DNA of 64,000 bases from Haberlea rhodopensis (GCA_907163345.1 CAJQUN010001122.1:1-64000), one strand, 5' to 3'. Shown: positions 23,165 through 35,299, counted from the stretch's first letter. Translations and numbers: made by a program. Notes: a model not told the origin generated them from the letters alone.

Positions 23165-25340
23165 ATGGATGCAACAGTCAATGGCAAGATTGGGAACCAA
23201 TACTACGAATCTGACGTGTCGCAGTTGCAAAATCATCGAGATAATCCGGCATCTCAGCCGACTAAATTGCTCACATTGCCTACGATCTTAACCATTGGCC
23301 GCGTAGCTGCCGTGCCACTCCTGGCGTGCAGTACGTGCTTTTTTCATTTATTTACTTTTAACCGTTAAATATGTATTTTTTCTCGCATTGTTGTGTAAAT
23401 CACCGTATGCAAGGATTGAGTATTAGGAGCTATAAATTTATTTACTTGTACATTGATTTGATTTTTCTTTCCGCAGTCTTCATGTTTCCGTTGCATTGAA
23501 TTTGAAGGATCATGTTTTTTTATGTGGATATAATATCCGGTTGTTCCTATTATATGCTGTCCATTTTGGTCATAGAATTGATAAACTGATGATATGTTTC
23601 TAGCCTTTTACGTCGAGAGCTGGTGGGGACCGACTGCTACAACTGCTATTTTCCTTGTGGCTGCCATTACGGATTGGCTTGATGGGTACCTTGCTCGAAA
23701 GGTGTCATTTTTCTTCTCCTTGTTTGTTGAAGTAAATTAGTGAGGTTTCTCTGCAGTTTCTTTATTTTGTAACTCACTTTTGTTTTAATTTTGATGGAAC
23801 AGATGAAATTGGGAACTCCCTTTGGTGCATTTTTGGACCCAGTGGCTGATAAGGTGACCAGTGGCGCTCTTTTCCTTCAGGGTGACTATTATTGCAAAAA
23901 ATTGTTAAGCTTATGTCAAAATTAATGTTCTATTCTTGAGTTAAATCTTACCAGTTTTCACTATGTAAAAGAAGTCTAAAATATGAACTGTTATGGTACT
24001 ACAGGTAATTAAGGGTAGAGATTCTTGCTTTTGGAAATTGTAGGCTCGGTTTTCCTTTGAAGAATGAATTGATTCTTGATTTTCAATGAGATGCTAAACA
24101 ATTTTGCAGGTTTTGTGTGAGGACCTTATGTAGTGATTTTTCTTTAATGATGCAGCTTATGGTTGCTGCCACCTTGATCTTGTTGTGTACCAGGTCTCAT
24201 GAGACTGGTATGTTTGGGAAAGTGCAATGGCTGGTTACTGTGCCTGCAATTGCTATAATTGGTAGAGAGGTTAGGGTCCATGTACTTGTTTATTACGGAG
24301 TCATTTTCACACTACTAATTTAGATGTTGAAGGTACATTCTAAATTTTTTTGACTTGGTATAATAGTTTTAGTGTGGTAAAATTGCAGTACCTAAAAATT
24401 AAGTTTACTTTCATCCATACCCTGTTAGGAGGTAGAGTCGTCTATTAGCACATAATTGTTACCCCAATTATTTGTTAAGATCCTACTAACTAATTTAGTT
24501 GTGCATATAAATTGACTGAAAAATAATCTGTACACTTATTTATCCGAACAAAGCAAGAGCGTATTTTCATAGAGCCCTAACATCATATAAACTCTCAAGT
24601 ATCATACCTAAAGCTCATAACATCTTTCAAGTAGGCCTAAACAGATGCTACCTTAGTTTTAAATAGGAGGGACTAGCAAAAACGTAAATCTTAATGTTTT
24701 CCAACAAGAGTTCCTCAAATATATCATTTTGTGGTCCCTTTCTTCTGATTCAGAATGCTAATTCTGAGTACGAGAAGGCAAATTAAAATCTATATCTGTA
24801 ATATGCATTAGAAATGAAAAGTTTTATCCAAAAACTTGCATTCTTTTGGCCCTCGACACTTTTCTTGGATATGCATTCTTCTGTTTCAGAATGCTAATTT
24901 GGCCCCAGACACTTTTTGGGATGTTTCAGAAATGCAATCTTTTTTTTTTTGTTTTAGTTGTTTGCATTGTAGAACCACTCGGTCCTTTTTTAAAGACATA
25001 TTGGTCACTGAGGTGTTACTTGCACTACTTATGTTTGAACTTGGAAATTGTGCTGCTTCAGTTGAGATGTGTTGCTTTTTGAATTAGTTGTGCTTTCTTA
25101 GCGTGACATTTACTTTTCAATGTTACTTGTTTAGGTTTTGTTTGTTTGATACATGCATGTGCATGTTGGCTAACAAAAAGTGTCTCCTTATAGATAACCA
25201 TGTCCGCAGTTAGGGAATGGGCTGCTTCTCAGGACAGAAAGCTTCTCGAGGTCTGCATCTCAACCATGCATCACTTAGTATTAGGGTTATGCTAGTTCGT
25301 CGGAGAATTTAGAGCTCCCATTTTCTGATCATCAAAAATG

Positions 25341-25371
<31 letters not shown>

Positions 25372-25709
25372 GCCGTGGCAGTTAATAACTTGGGAAAATG
25401 GAAAACCGCTACACAGATGAGTGCATTGACAATCCTTTTGGCCAGCAGAGACGGCAGGTTTTACTCATCTTTTATTTGATGCTATTTCATGATATTTTTT
25501 GTTTACGATTATGAAAATTATGAAACTATACTTATTTGAATTGTTTGATAGTTCTCTAATGCACTCGATTGTCCTCTGTACTCTGTAGTCTTGTAGGGGC
25601 AGGAACTCTTGTGTCTTCTGGGATAGTGTTGCTTTATATCTCTGCATGGCTTAGCTTATGGTCATTGTTTGTGTATATGAGAAAGATATGGAAGGTGCTG
25701 CTGAGATAG
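23165..25709 (+). CDS. PGPS: Phosphatidylglycerophosphate synthase (CDP-alcohol phosphotransferase)
   Basis: It makes phosphatidylglycerophosphate from CDP-diacylglycerol and glycerol-3-phosphate, on the route to phosphatidylglycerol and cardiolipin. Seven exons join in frame: 23165-23330, 23604-23701, 23803-23853, 24156-24269, 25194-25250, 25372-25457 and 25589-25709 (230 codons from the first in-frame ATG). The CDP-alcohol phosphotransferase signature is intact and spans exons 2-3: DWLDGYLARK then GTPFGAFLDPVADK, i.e. DG(x)2AR(x)8G(x)3D(x)3D. Several hydrophobic segments follow, and the end is YMRKIWKVLLR, as in the family. The frame stays open upstream to 22788 and encodes a Ser/Ala/Thr/Arg-rich stretch like an organelle transit peptide, but that stretch has no in-frame ATG; an ATG at 22845 is in another frame. 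The start is therefore uncertain: a short microsomal-type form or a longer organellar one. Confidence 0.88.
25341..25371 (+). repeat. (CT)15 microsatellite forming a splice-site pyrimidine tract
   Basis: About fifteen CT units run directly into the CAG acceptor of PGPS exon 6 (exon starts 25372). The microsatellite therefore is the polypyrimidine tract of that intron. Confidence 0.85.
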
Positions 25710-26430
25710 TTATGCCAGCTGCCCGTTCGGCACTTAACTGATTTTGCTGAGAATTGATGGTATCATGTCGTAGATTTTCGTGAACCTGATTGCTCTATAT
25801 GATCTGCTCTATAAACGTCTGATAATGGATGATATATTGCTGCTGCTCCAACCATTTGTATCATTCTTCGACTAGTGGAATGCGGATGACTGATCCATGT
25901 CTTTTCTCCTCGCATGGTCGTAGATGCAACTTCTTGGCAGCATTGTTCATTGATAATTACCTTGATATGACTAATATATTGGCGGCTCTGAACTGCTATT
26001 TTTCATTATATTTTGGTCTATTTATTGTACATTTGATAACAGGCTAGCATAGCTTGTTTGGTTCACTGATTTTAGGCTGTGCAAAAGAGAAAAATTGATC
26101 ACATTCTTCAGTTTTTCAGTTGATTGAAGTCTCGGAATCATGATGGTCTTGCTCGTTGAAGTAATCTATTATTACTATATATAATATATATTACGTCAAA
26201 TGGTGAACTATAATTTTTTATGGATATATATATGATGCCAGAACTTCCCTTGATATATATATATAACTCTGCCAATGATATGTATCGCTGACTGTCCCAA
26301 GCCAGGGTAAAGGAGTAAGGTGGTGATATATATGTGACAACCAGCCAGATAAAATAGTCACATCTCAGGACATGAATTATAAGATAAATTTCATTGGAGT
26401 GTTTCCAACACAGCGACGCTCTGCACTGGA
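25710..26430. other. 3' flank of PGPS, no further gene
   Basis: Contains the 3' UTR and AT-rich sequence with short (TA) runs near 26175-26270. The 72-codon frame at 25829 is not recognised. Confidence 0.4.
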
Positions 26431-29345
26431 TCTCGGGTGTAGTGGTAAGTAGGCAAGGGTTCCCTCACCTCGAGCGAATGAGAGTAAAGAAGTTAGCTCG
26501 AAATTAGGATTATATGATTTGTTTAGCCTCTTAGAATGTAGTCCTTATCGGTAAATTAACAGGTTAATATAGACTATTAGTAGAAGAAAGTTTAGTATTT
26601 TGTGTGTAGGAGACCAAATGGGTAGGTGAGAAAGCTAGAACTATAGCTCATTCGGGCTATAAACTTTGGTACATAGGTAATGATAAGAACCGTAATATGG
26701 TAGATGTAGTCATGAAAAATAAACTACTCGAATATGTAGTTGAAGTTAGGAAGAAGGGATATATGATAATATTAGTTAAGCCAGTTTTAGGCAATGATAT
26801 TTTTAATATCATTAATGCTTATGCCCTACAAATTGGTCTAGATGGAGCTATTAAACGAAAATTTTGGGAAGATCTAGACGACGTGGTGCAAGAATACCCC
26901 TTAATGAGAAAATTTTCATCGGGGGAATTTCAATGGGCACGTACGTAGGTTCTGATCGGGATGGGTATGAGAGTGTCCATTAAGGTTATGTCATTGGGGA
27001 GAGGAACGTTGCAGACAATTCACTTTTGGATTTTGTCATGTCATATGACTTATTTTTTGCGAATACATTGTTCAAGAATAGGTCATCTCATCTAGTTACC
27101 TTTAGAAGTGGGTTTAATGCAACCCAAATAGATTTCTTTTTGACTAGAAGGATAGATAGAATTAAATGCTTGGACTGTAATGTAATTCCAGGAGAGAGTA
27201 TAGTTATCCAGCACCGACTTTTAGTTTTAGACGTTAAGATTAAGAATATGGCTGCTAGAACTAAACATAAGTTAGAACCTAGAATTAAGTGGTGACGGTT
27301 AGAAGAAGGTAACCCTGAAGCTTTTGTAGAGATGATAGTCAAGGAAGTTAATTGGACGCCAAGAGATGATCCTGATACCACCTTGAACAAAATGACTCGA
27401 TTAAGATGGCATTTAAAGAGCTGCTTGGTGAGCAAGTAAGGATGCATCATGGTGGAATGAATACATAAAGAATGTTATTCGAATCAAAAGGGGTGCTTAC
27501 AGAGAGATGAAGAAGAACAACAATGTGGCAACCTTAGAAAGGTATAAGCTTGCCAAAATAGAAGCGAAGACAGTGGTTCGAGATGCTATAGCTAAAGTCT
27601 ACAAAGAACTATATGATAAATTGGACACCAATGAGCCAAAACAAGATATTTATATGATTGTTCGAGCGAGGGAGGGGAACACAAGAGACTTATGTGCAGT
27701 GAAATGCATAAAATACGATAACCATAAAGTATTGGTTAGAGATGAAGAATAAAAACAAGATGGGAGAATTATTTTGACAGCTTGTTCAACGGTGGCTTTA
27801 GCCAAGATTTAGATGATTTTACAATTAGAGAATCTGATATTAAAGAAGTCTTGAAAAAAATGAAAGCACGAAGAGCAGTTAGTACTGATAAAATCCCGAT
27901 TGAAGTATGGAGATGTTTAGGACCGACGGTGATAAAGTGACTAACAAATCTATTTAATAAGATTTGGAGGAGTAACAAAATTCCATATGAATGAAGAAAT
28001 GGTACTATCATCATTATCTATAAGAACAAAAGTAACATTCAGAATTGCACAAACTATCGTGGTATAAAACTCATGTGTCACACAATGAAGCTTTGGGAGA
28101 TGATAATTGAATGTCGGTTAAGGAAGGAGATTATGATCCCGGATAACCAACTCGAGTCATGCCAGGACGGTCAACTATGGAAGCTATCCATCTACTTCGT
28201 CAACTTGTCGAGCGATATCGTGGGAGGAGTAAAGATTTGTATATGGTCTTTATAGACTTTGTAGAACGCCTACGATAAAGTCCCAAGGGAGATATGATAC
28301 TTTAATGGAAAAAATAGTTCACATCAAGTATGTCAATATAATTAAGGACATGTACGACGGAGTAGCATCCAATGTGAGAATGTGCAGTGGGGTGACAAGT
28401 GAGTTATCGATCATTATTGGATTGCACCAAGGGTCTGCGTTGAGTTCTTTCATGTTCAACCTAGTGATGATGAGATAACAAAAGACATACAGACTGAATT
28501 ACATTGGACCATGATTTTCGCTGCGATGTTGTGTTAATCGACGAGCCCAGTGCAAGGATAAATGCCAAATTGGAGTTATGGAGCGAGACAATGAATCAAA
28601 AGGTTTTAGATTAAGTATGTCTAAACTGGAATATATGGAGTGTAAATTCAGTGATGGTACTTTTCGGGTCCCGGTGTTGTAGCACTCAATGGTCAATAGG
28701 CAACGATGAGCACCAAGTTTCAATATCTAGGTTCTGTTATCCAAAAGGATTGATAGATTGACAGTGACATTGATCACATGGTTCAGGTGGGTTGGTTGAA
28801 ATGGAGAAATGCCACCGGAGTTCTATGCGATCGTAATATCCCGCTGAAATTGAAGGGAATGCTTATAGAACCGTCATTAGACCTGTTGTATGAGACAAAA
28901 TGTTGGTTACCCTAGAGGAATCACATCCAAAAGATTAGTGAGGTAGAGATGTGTATGTTTCGTTAGATGTGCGGTAACATCAGAAGAGATAAAATAAGGA
29001 ACGAAGATATTGGAGCTAAAGTTGGCGTAGCTTGTATAGAAGAGAAGATGCAAAAAGTCGCTTAAGTTGGTTTGGTCACGTACGATGTAGGCCCAACAAT
29101 ACACATGTGTGTCAAGTGGAGTCCATGGATTTCACTCATTTCGCTGGAGCGAGAGGACGACCAAAGAAGACATGGCTCGAAGTTATACCCAAAGACTTGG
29201 AGTTCGAGGGGATAATGATGATATTATGACCGATAGAAGCAGTTGGAGAATACTAACTCACGTGTCTGACCCGACTTGATTATCTCCATTATTCATATAG
29301 TCTATCCCAATTTATTAGGATTAAAAGCTTAGTTGTTGTCGTCGT
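26430..29345 (+). mobile_element. LINE of the RTE type, decayed
   Basis: Endonuclease pieces come first (ETKWVGEKAR near 26620, INAYALQIGLDG near 26810, HLVTFRSGFNATQIDFFLTR near 27090). Reverse-transcriptase pieces follow on the same strand (about 27780-28300, including YMVFIDF near 28240). The C-terminal tail is at about 28950-29220 (LSWFGHVRCRP and GARGRPKKTWLEV). This endonuclease, RT and GRPKKTW tail order is that of plant RTE-like LINEs. Many stops and frameshifts break it. The 3' end is a TTG/GTC-rich tail near 29330-29350, and the same 3' end recurs at 36.3-36.8 kb. Confidence 0.82.
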
Positions 29346-29351
29346 TGTTTA

Positions 29352-29359
<8 letters not shown>

Positions 29360-29385
<26 letters not shown>
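29360..29385. repeat. (TA)13 microsatellite
   Basis: Thirteen TA units directly downstream of a short CA run at the end of the LINE. Confidence 0.9.
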
Positions 29386-29806
29386 CATTTTACAAAATTT
29401 TAATTTTATTAAAATATGTGTATTTTTTGGTGGAAATTTTTGTCTGGTGGTTTTGGATACATACAAATTACAAAGCATGTGTGTGATCGTCGTACCGTTA
29501 ATTTTTATGTGTGACCTGAATGGGGGTTTGTTTGATGATGTCCTTAAGGATAGTGCACTTAGGGGCATCATCACCATTCATTTGTAATTTTTTTTTTAAA
29601 AAAGAAAAAAAAGATTTCACGTGGATGGTGAATGATGCACATGAGGGCAGTGTCTTTCAAGGCAGCAACAATGTTTCCGTGAATGGGAGAGTTTCGAGAT
29701 TCGATTTGGTAGCTATCGAAAATGACGAAAGGTGTAGAGTTATACAAATATTCCCTAATTAATATGATAAATATGTTACTTAAATAAATGATATGAACCT
29801 ACTGTT
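29386..29806. other. Spacer, no gene seen
   Basis: Short open frames on both strands have no recognisable product. Composition is like the surrounding intergenic DNA. Confidence 0.4.
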
Positions 29807-30010
29807 TAGGGGTGGGCTTTGGGTCGAGTTTTTTGGGTTCGGGTTTTTCAAGTCGGGGGACCATAAATTTCGGGTAGCATTTTTTTCTACCCGACATCAC
29901 CCGAACTTTTTGGGTAGTGTCTGGTATCTGAAATTTTAAAAAAAATGCACAACAAGCTTTTCAATGTCAATAATTTACGGACAATAGCACTGCAAAATAT
30001 ACAATGATTT

Positions 30011-30139
30011 CTGGCAAGAGTTCTGGTACAGAATTGACACATCGTGGCCAACTTATTCCTATAGTAGCCATAAATCTGGCAAGAGTTCTGGTAGAATTGA
30101 CGCATCGTGGCCAACTTATTCCTGTAGTAGCCATAAATC
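30011..30139. repeat. Two-copy tandem repeat, period about 65 bp
   Basis: Two copies holding CTGGCAAGAGTTCTGGTA and CATCGTGGCCAACTTATTCC follow one another with a 2-base indel and two substitutions. It lies in the left half of the split hAT-like element. Confidence 0.85.
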
Positions 30140-30362
30140 TTCTCAAATTTTATTCTAATAAAGATCTAATTATAAGGCCCAAATCATATTTTTATTCAAC
30201 TGGAATGAAAAACCATAATTGTATATCCCTCAAGTTCTCACGCAAATATACAGCAAAATATGCATCAAACAAGAAGAATTCATGGAGAAAGTATTTATAT
30301 TCAAGATTAACTTACCAAGTTGAGAGAAATAACCCGAAAAAAATTTCGGGTACCAAATATAC

Positions 30363-31023
30363 TGTTGTATAAAATTCATTGGGTGTGTATCTTAGGAAAG
30401 TAGCAAGCACAACAAATGGCTAGAATGTCGAGGCGAGATTTGGAATCTCTGTCCTTAAGACAATATTGCCCCGCTACGGTGCTAACGGTTTACTTTGGCA
30501 ATTTGTCTCCCAAGATACAACGACTATGATTTGTGATAGGAGCACTCCAAATCACAAATCCTTTAAACCACAAAGGTCTAAAAACGCTCAACCATAACAA
30601 TCATGAAGACTCACAAAATTACTCAAATTTTGATCTTCAAATATGATGTGAATTTCCAAAATTCCATCTTCAAACGTGATGTGAATTACTCAAATTCCAT
30701 CTTCAAATATGATGTGAATTACTCAAATTCCATTTTCAAATATGATGTGAATTATTCAAATTCCATTTTTTAATTCATTCAAAGGTTGTTTCTTATATAG
30801 TATACCAAGTGGTGTCATCAAGAGACACAATTTGGAAGCATCCATCATGAAAAATTGCACCCCAACATGAATGGACACACCATTTAATTTGGAAGCATCT
30901 AATCATGAAACATTGCACCCCAACATGAATGGACACACCATTTAATTTGGAAGCATCTAATCATGAAACATTGCACCCCAACATGAATGGACACACCATT
31001 TAATTTGATTCAAATTTCCAACA
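30363..31023 (-). repeat. 3' LTR of the non-autonomous Copia element
   Basis: Starts TGTTGG and ends CAACA on the minus strand. It contains two internal tandem arrays: about four copies of a 34-base unit with AATATGATGTGAATTACTC (30640-30780) and three copies of a 58-base unit with ATGAATGGACACACCATTTA (30829-31010). Confidence 0.9.
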
Positions 31024-33042
31024 ATCCCCCACATGAATTAAATTAATGCATATATGTAATTGAGCGCTTTTAACGAACTATTATGGCATCGGGAGAGATA
31101 GCCTGTGGCTTTGAATCTTCCGTAGTAGTATTCAATCGGATTTACTTGACTTAATAGTGAACTTATAGTCTTGAACTATTTAGTCGTTGGTGTAAACCAA
31201 GACAATTGAACCCACACCATAATAATTCTAACCTTCGTATTGGTTTCTTACGGTTGTGTCCGTTTCGGCCATGGACCACGCTTGGTTTCATAAGTGCTTT
31301 TCAACTTTGAAGCGGCCACACTTCGCACTTACGTAGGTGATCTCCTAAAAGAGTATCCCGCTATACTCCAACATATCCTTATATGTCTTAGGAATCATTA
31401 AAGGCCTTTTGCCTATCCTCGTACCCTTTCTGCAGGCTACACCCCTTATCATAGGAATGGTTCGGAGATTAATTCTCCAAGGTGTTTATACAATCTCATA
31501 ATTTAGTTGTCCCTTTTGAACCTAGATCTTGGGATCTCCAGTCAACAAGGTTGGGTATCCACTATGAGATTTTGATTATAGGGTTTTAACCCCATTCCCC
31601 TCGATAAACTTCCACATGATCTCTCGGTTAACCAATTTATATGCGGATCCACGGTTTCACATAATCACTCATGATTATGCCACTAGAGATCATTTTATCA
31701 TATAGCATTATCGCAACACATTTTAGTTGCACGCACAGGATTTTTCTCTAACAACTTATAAAGCAACTCGGCCAAAGAAGCTTTATATGTTTTCCATAGA
31801 GAATTTTCCACAATAATATATCTTCAGTTTTGGTAACCATATTACCTCTTTTGCATCATTTTATCCTTTTAGGATATTTCCATCATCGAATTTTAAGCGT
31901 TCTTAACGCGTTATTCGAGACCAAAGAAATACTCAATTTTAATTCACAATTCATATTTAAGCGCATAGATTCTTAAAAATTGCAAAGTTCAAGATTCTAT
32001 TTCTTGTAAACTTGAATTTTAAGAGCAAAGCTTAAAATTTGAAACTCGAATTAATCCTTGAGATTTCATTCTTCAAGTGTCTTGGAAACTTCATTCCAAA
32101 CATTATTCTTGATGCACACATGTCAAAATGTTTCGTCAACATTTTTCCATTTGTTACTTGATGATTTCTAAATTGCTTCTCCAATGAGCATATCATCAAT
32201 ACACAAGCATACCTATGCTTTAGGTGTGTACACATTTGTCACACTCGTTAATCTATTTGACAACATGATTTGTCAAACTCTTCATGTCTTTTATTTGGTT
32301 TTTGTTATGACTTTACTTTGGCCTTCATTTCTAGTTTAGCCAAGTACCCCCACATTTCAAATATTGTAGGAAACTCTCTTTTCCTTCAATCACAAGGTTT
32401 TCGTCCTTGCTTATATGTGGTAAGTGATTGAATCCAAGAATTGCAACCCCCACAACTTTGGGTAGTATTGAAATGCATTGGCGTTCAAACTTTAGTGTTT
32501 CAAGTTCTAAGCGTTATAGTCTTACAAATCCAAATTCAAGTTTTTATATCTTGAAAATTTCGGATTAAAGCGTACTTGCTTACAAAAGTTGAAACTTGGA
32601 TAATATTCTCAAACTCGGTTCACATTTTGCAATTTAAGCGCACTAACTTAGAAAACTTGAATTCAAGTTTTTTTTTTTTAAACTTGCAAATTCATGTTAT
32701 AAGCGTACTAGCTTAGAAATTCAAAATGAACCAATTTGAGATATTACAACGCCTAGTCAAAATTTGTGGTTCGATTTATCACTTGTGTTTTAAGCGTACA
32801 AAGCTTAGAAACTCGAATTCAAGATTTTATAGTCTTGCAGATTCAAGCTTAAGCGTCAAATTCTTAGACAACACAAGTATAATCTACTCACAATTTCCCA
32901 TAGCAAAACTCATTTGCTAAATTTTATTGCAATCTCATTCTTGAAGTGTTTAAACACCTCACTGGCCTCATTTTTGCTTCATAGCAAAAAAAGTCACAAC
33001 AATATCATGTGCAAATATTGATAAAGTAACAAATTACTTTTC

Positions 33043-33708
33043 TCACATCTCTAGTTTGCACAATCTTTCCATCACAAACATCATTGTGAGTAACCTTTCG
33101 GAAATTTTGTTGTCCTCTTCGATTCTCAAGCGAATCACAAGGTCTTCAAGATTCATCTCTTTTCGCTTATGCTTGAGATAATTCTTGAAGTCCTTCCATG
33201 ACGGAGGCAACTTTTCAATCATGGCGGCCACTTGGAATGAGTCACTTAGAATCATTCCCTCAGCATGAATTTCGTGCATGATTACTTGCAAATCTTGCAC
33301 TTGTGCTATCACAGGCTTTGTATCAACCATTTTGAAATCCAGGAATCGCCCAACGATGAATTTCTTCATGCCGGCATCCTCTGATCTATACCTTTTCTCC
33401 CAGGATTGCCACAATTCCTTGGCCGTCTTCACTAGACAATACATATTGTATAATGTGTTGTCCAGTCCATTTAGAATATAATTCTTGCACAGGAAATCGC
33501 TTTGATTCCACGCATCAACCACAACTCTCTTTTGGTTGTCGGTTTCACTCTCCATAATAGTCGGAGCATCCTCATTGAGGAACCTTGCCAACCCCAAGGT
33601 TGTCAAATAAAACATCTTTTGTTGCCATCGCTTGAAATCGTTTCCATTGAACTTTTCAGGCATTTCACCATGATGAACGAGAGTCGTTGTTGTACTCGAC
33701 GAAACCAT
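33043..33708 (-). CDS. Copia Gag polyprotein (UBN2-type) of the non-autonomous element
   Basis: The frame gives 221 residues from the ATG at 33708 (MVSSSTTTT). It shows EKFNGNDFKRWQQKMFYLT, the AKELWQSWEKRYRSEDAG region, and KLPPSWKDFKNYLKHK, the conserved pieces of the plant Copia gag (UBN2) domain. The protein would form the retrotransposon's capsid particles. The frame stays open upstream into the 5' LTR (ATG at 33780). It stops before a zinc knuckle, so the nucleic-acid-binding part is missing. Intact gag next to deleted pol fits an element that still packages but depends on a partner for reverse transcription and integration; that is inference. Confidence 0.82.
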   Translation of the reverse strand: MVSSSTTTTLVHHGEMPEKFNGNDFKRWQQKMFYLTTLGLARFLNEDAPTIMESETDNQKRVVVDAWNQSDFLCKNYILNGLDNTLYNMYCLVKTAKELWQSWEKRYRSEDAGMKKFIVGRFLDFKMVDTKPVIAQVQDLQVIMHEIHAEGMILSDSFQVAAMIEKLPPSWKDFKNYLKHKRKEMNLEDLVIRLRIEEDNKISERLLTMMFVMERLCKLEM

Positions 33709-33732
33709 TTGTTGCTCATATTGTCTTAAGAT

Positions 33733-34393
33733 TGTTGTATAAAATTCATTGGGTGTGTATCTTAGGAAAGTAGCAAGCACAACAAATGGCTAGAATGTCG
33801 AGGCGAGATTTGGAATCTCTGTCCTTAAGACAATATTGCCCCGCTACGGTGCTAACGGTTTACTTTGGCAATTTGTCTCCCAAGATACAACGACTATGAT
33901 TTGTGATAGGAGCACTCCAAATCACAAATCCTTTAAACCACAAAGGTCTAAAAACGCTCAACCATAACAATCATGAAGACTCACAAAATTACTCAAATTT
34001 TGATCTTCAAATATGATGTGAATTTCCAAAATTCCATCTTCAAACGTGATGTGAATTACTCAAATTCCATCTTCAAATATGATGTGAATTACTCAAATTC
34101 CATTTTCAAATATGATGTGAATTATTCAAATTCCATTTTTTAATTCATTCAAAGGTTGTTTCTTATATAGTATACCAAGTGGTGTCATCAAGAGACACAA
34201 TTTGGAAGCATCCATCATGAAAAATTGCACCCCAACATGAATGGACACACCATTTAATTTGGAAGCATCTAATCATGAAACATTGCACCCCAACATGAAT
34301 GGACACACCATTTAATTTGGAAGCATCTAATCATGAAACATTGCACCCCAACATGAATGGACACACCATTTAATTTGATTCAAATTTCCAACA
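33733..34393 (-). repeat. 5' LTR of the non-autonomous Copia element
   Basis: Same 661 bases as the 3' LTR, including both internal tandem arrays. No TGGTATCAGAGC-type primer-binding site follows it (the next bases on the minus strand are ATCTTAAGACAATATGAGC), so the primer may be a different or internal tRNA site. Confidence 0.9.
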
Positions 34394-34529
34394 TATATTA
34401 CCCAACACCAATCAGAAAAAAAAAAGTTCGGATTCGGGTTCGGGTATAACCGAACCTGATATTTCTAAAAAAAATACCCGACCCGATCAGGTCGGGTACC
34501 CGATATCCAAATTAAATTGCCCTCCCCTA

Positions 34530-35299
34530 CTCCTGATATCTATATATCATGATTTGTCACCATCTTCCCTTTATATAGATTCAAGTTCGAGTCTCCATTT
34601 TCTTGATAAAAAAAACATCATATTATCTATTATGTCACCCAATTTGACCCCAACACTAGAAAATGCAAGAAATAAACATTCATGAGGGTGTGTTCTTAAT
34701 ACTTATAATTTGTTATTACAAATTATATAAATACATGATTCGAAGTTATATATAAAGATATAGAGTCCAAATAAATTAGTGAATATATTCTGACCGAAAA
34801 GAAGCTCTTGGAAAAAAATGACGTATGTGCCCAATTTGATTATTTTTTATTGCTTGTAGACTATCTCGTTCCATTGTAATTAAAATCTTAGCTGTTATTG
34901 TCGTATTCGCCTGCGTATACAAAACACGAAATCTAATACTAATACAATTACGAAACATGAGAAATATATACGTTGCTCGAGTTTGACTTGAAAAAAATTA
35001 TAATGACATCTTTCCAATTTAGGCTTTGGTAGCAGCAAGGCTTCAATTCAAAGGTGCCAACAAAAGAGGAATTCATGAACAGAGGATACAGTTACAGATG
35101 CTTCGCTTCTCTCGGGCTTGTACGATGACTAAACCTGGTTTGATTTGTTTATAATTCAGTCCTTAAAATTGTAAATATATTCTTGATTCAGTCCCTCTCC
35201 GTTAATCAAATCACTAAAAACTTTAGGGATTGAACCAGAAATTGACCCAAACTACTTGACGATGAAACGTGTTTCCCCTAAAATTGAGATACAAATAGC
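34530..35299. other. Spacer between hAT-like element and LFS-like gene
   Basis: AT-rich with no recognisable gene. The last 150 bases likely hold the 3' UTR of the minus-strand LFS-like gene. Confidence 0.4.

Larger units (their letters stand above)
30363..34393 (-). mobile_element. Non-autonomous Ty1/Copia element with identical LTRs
   Basis: The element is 4031 bp. Both LTRs (30363-31023 and 33733-34393) are 661 bp and I saw no difference between them. Flanking 5-mers are TATAC and TATAT (four of five). On the minus strand the polypurine tract TGTGGGGGAT sits right against the 3' LTR (31033-31024). Gag lies just inside the 5' LTR, but the other 2 kb has only scraps of pol: a MLTKHFDM piece of RT at 32130-32110 and an RNase-H-end piece near 31500-31570. 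The rest is degenerate AT-rich repeat. It probably moved using enzymes of an autonomous relative. Confidence 0.88.
29807..34529. mobile_element. hAT-like element split by a Copia insertion
   Basis: The left end reads TAGGGGTGGGC and the right end is the near reverse complement of TAGGGGAGGGC, a hAT-type terminal repeat. Flanking 8-mers are CTACTGTT (29799-29806) and CTCCTGAT (34530-34537), matching at six of eight positions. Just inside both ends are words related to GGGTTCGGGT and CGGGTACC in opposite orientation. The intervening 30363-34393 is a later Copia insertion, so the original element was about 0.7 kb and non-coding. Confidence 0.55.
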
